Assembly (NCBI RefSeq): GCF_001750165.1
Contig: NZ_CP015411.1
Span: 1,888,001 to 1,952,000 of the forward strand
Reading direction: 5' to 3'
Length of the DNA: 64,000 nt
From: Pseudoalteromonas luteoviolacea
GTDB lineage: Bacteria > Pseudomonadota > Gammaproteobacteria > Enterobacterales > Alteromonadaceae
Below, piece by piece: positions 62,681 through 64,000 of the stretch (positions are counted from its first letter, which is position 1; each line of letters opens with the position of its first letter). The notes beneath the pieces were generated by a model. The model saw only the letters and a list, made by a program, of their open reading frames with translations. It was not told where the DNA came from and ran no database searches. The position numbers and the translations under genes were made by a program.

Positions 62681-62924
62681 AGTGAGAGCCTACTTATGGA
62701 TTGTCAGCCGAGGTATCGAGACTTACACTTAATGATAAAGTTGAACGCTCTCACCCTAAAGGTAAGCGTATAAATGAGACATTGATTTAGAGGCTAAGCT
62801 GGCTGAGTGGGAGGCGTTCTATAACATTCATAGTCCACATGGTGGCTTGAAAGGATAAAACGCCCTGTTAGGTTCTGGCCTTGAAAGTGTGAACCTACTT
62901 CTGAGTTGCCAGCTTAGGTATCGA
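62681..62924. repeat. Pair of imperfect 39-bp direct repeats flanking transposase debris
   Basis: 62681-62719 and 62886-62924 match at 31 of 39 positions (shared cores CCTACTT, GCC/TCAGC and AGGTATCGA). They lie 205 bp apart with the transposase remnant between them. Confidence 0.65.
62731..62858 (+). pseudogene. Remnant of an IS481-type transposase C-terminus
   Basis: Frame one reads NDKVERSHPKGKRINETLI then a stop at 62788; frame two continues DLEAKLAEWEAFYNIHSPHG-GLKG to TAA. IS481-type transposases end with NGKVERSHRTD, then DLxxKLAEWExFYNxxRPHGAL, so this is the last part of the DDE domain with an internal deletion and frameshift. No terminal repeats identified. Confidence 0.75.
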
Positions 62925-62930
62925 TAATGA

Positions 62931-63236
62931 TCAACGATATAGTTCGCCATTTAGTAGCTTTACAATATCTTCTGCCATACCAAAAATGAAAAGATCTTGA
63001 TATTTTTCAATGCCTTGTAAATTTAATTCTTTCAGGTTTGCGGGTTCAAATTCTTCAAAATGGCTTTGGCCCCCACCGAATCTATCAATTATAAATTCAA
63101 GCTGATTGCCTTTTTTCTGGAGTAAGTAAAGTTTGAAGGATGAGCCCATCATTGCCATTTTCCCATTGAAGCTTCGAGTGCCTGTCCCAACAAATAATAT
63201 TGATATAGACGAATTAAAGCTATTCACTGAATGCAT
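62931..63236 (-). CDS. Small hypothetical protein
   Basis: About 101 residues, soluble, alpha/beta by appearance (SISILFVGTGTRSF, FKLYLLQKKGNQLEFIIDRFGGG, then an acidic helix and LKELNLQGIEKYQDLFIFGMA). No family recognised. The start MHSVNSF is a guess, no Shine-Dalgarno; the 122-residue reading from 63299 is possible. It sits in degraded sequence and might be a fragment. Confidence 0.4.
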   Translation of the reverse strand: MHSVNSFNSSISILFVGTGTRSFNGKMAMMGSSFKLYLLQKKGNQLEFIIDRFGGGQSHFEEFEPANLKELNLQGIEKYQDLFIFGMAEDIVKLLNGELYR

Positions 63237-63399
63237 TAACCAAGGGTATGTTGTTGTCGAAGGTGTGGATTCGGCCCTTAGGGTTGAATGCACGGCCATT
63301 GAGGTGGATTAACTTAAGGGGGATATTAAAGTCTCTGATTGTTCTGAAGAGTGTTAATTGTTACCGTCGTAGGGTAACTATCAATTGGGGCCAAACCGG

Positions 63400-63657
63400 A
63401 TGGCTAAATACTCTTCAGTGTTTTCAAGGTTAAAACCTGTGTTATTCATCCTTATCATAGGAATCGCCATCTACTTTGGTATTCACTACATAGGCGAAAG
63501 TCTTGTTGTGCATATGGATTCACTGGAATCACATAACCACATTTCAGAAGTACTAACAAATAAGCTCTTAAGGAAATATGACAAGCTAGCATTTGGCGCT
63601 TTAATTGCTTTTGTCTTTATCGCGATCAAACGCTTTTGGAAAGATAGTCGACGTTAG
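63400..63657 (+). CDS. Small membrane protein, unknown
   Basis: About 85 residues with two helices (near 13-32 and 62-78) and a basic C-terminus (KRFWKDSRR). The ATG at 63400 lacks a good ribosome site; a reading from 63385 adds five residues. No family recognised. Confidence 0.45.
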   Translation: MAKYSSVFSRLKPVLFILIIGIAIYFGIHYIGESLVVHMDSLESHNHISEVLTNKLLRKYDKLAFGALIAFVFIAIKRFWKDSRR

Positions 63658-63910
63658 TTTTCAATATATGCAAACCTTTTTTATCATCAATTTCAAAGGG
63701 CAAACTAGTAAATTTGATAAGGCTTTTTAGTAGTCGAGTTCGGAGGAAAAGTTGAGCGTCTTGGTTGGGTGATAAAATTCAATATAAGGTGTGGTCAACG
63801 ATGACCTATTTATTTCTCATATTAGCTAATTTAATGTAAGTTGTTATTTCAATAAATTTACACTTAAATCACAATAATGAAGGGGTTTAGTTATCAATTA
63901 CACTTTTACC

Positions 63911-64000
63911 ATGGAAATTATTAGAACATTAGTGTCAGTGGCGACATTAATATCAATTTATTTTGCTTACAAAAGCTATAAAGCATCGAACTTAAAAAAA
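63911..64000 (+). CDS. Start of a membrane protein (partial, runs off the window)
   Basis: ATG at 63911 opens a frame to the window end beginning MEIIRTLVSVATLISIYFAY, an N-terminal membrane helix followed by basic residues. No strong Shine-Dalgarno. Only 30 codons are visible, so neither family nor reality as a gene is certain. Confidence 0.4.
   Translation, partial: MEIIRTLVSVATLISIYFAYKSYKASNLKK

Noticed and set aside
1..64000. CRISPR array, tRNA, rRNA or intact insertion sequence
   Set aside because: No regularly spaced repeats, cloverleaf, ribosomal RNA signature or complete transposase with ends was found by reading.

Overview
The window looks like chromosomal DNA of a marine gammaproteobacterium, most probably Pseudoalteromonas or a close relative. 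The grounds are AT-rich composition, the typical lipoprotein and TonB-receptor C-terminal signatures, an E. coli-like ibpA, a lipase with its foldase, an Hmp/NnrS/NorR nitric-oxide module, and regulators of types common in that group. I see no rRNA, tRNA or CRISPR array. The genus is inferred from recognised protein types, not from a search.

Layout. 1-2090: tail of a TonB-dependent receptor, a receiver-domain protein, and ibpA with a candidate sigma-32 promoter and ROSE-type RNA thermometer. 2220-7710: a PNGase F-like secreted protein, a PaiB/GNAT pair divergent from a MocR regulator, a small CVNH-domain protein and a histidine phosphatase. 7826-15195: a membrane-fusion protein / ABC ATPase / two FtsX-type permeases operon, followed by its likely NtrC-type regulator and kinase; a candidate sigma-54 promoter and paired palindromes precede it. 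15286-23568: lipoprotein plus S9 peptidase with Sel1 repeats, 2OG-Fe(II) oxygenase, CTP-synthase-like amidotransferase, LMW phosphatase, serine hydrolase and unknown secreted or cytosolic proteins. 23628-29444: Fur box, stand-alone PrpD-type protein, Nudix, YHYH/EF-hand pair, lipase and foldase.

30200-34573: NO detoxification (hmp, nnrS and a small membrane protein in one minus-strand operon, norR divergent) with a sigma-54 promoter and NorR-like boxes. 34786-37372: two-subunit bacterioferritin and a TetR/hydrolase pair with a perfect palindromic operator. 37447-41981: periplasmic binding protein overlapping a hybrid sensor kinase. 42049-50202: a FAN1-like nuclease fused to a DnaQ-type exonuclease, a DUF1294-like protein, a symporter fused to a solute-binding domain, and a large XRE regulator.

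50423-64000 is the accessory end: small XRE regulators, paralogous about 190-residue polytopic membrane proteins, long AT-rich gaps and transposase debris. Within it lies a 29-codon gene (51588-51677, minus) with a strong ribosome binding site and a textbook double-glycine leader, downstream of an XRE gene and a membrane-protein gene and upstream of a second membrane paralogue. This XRE / membrane protein / GG-peptide cassette is my best candidate for an undescribed system. A Bacteroidetes-style hybrid two-component regulator divergent from a lipoprotein gene (53551-59405) separates it from a second XRE/membrane-protein pair.
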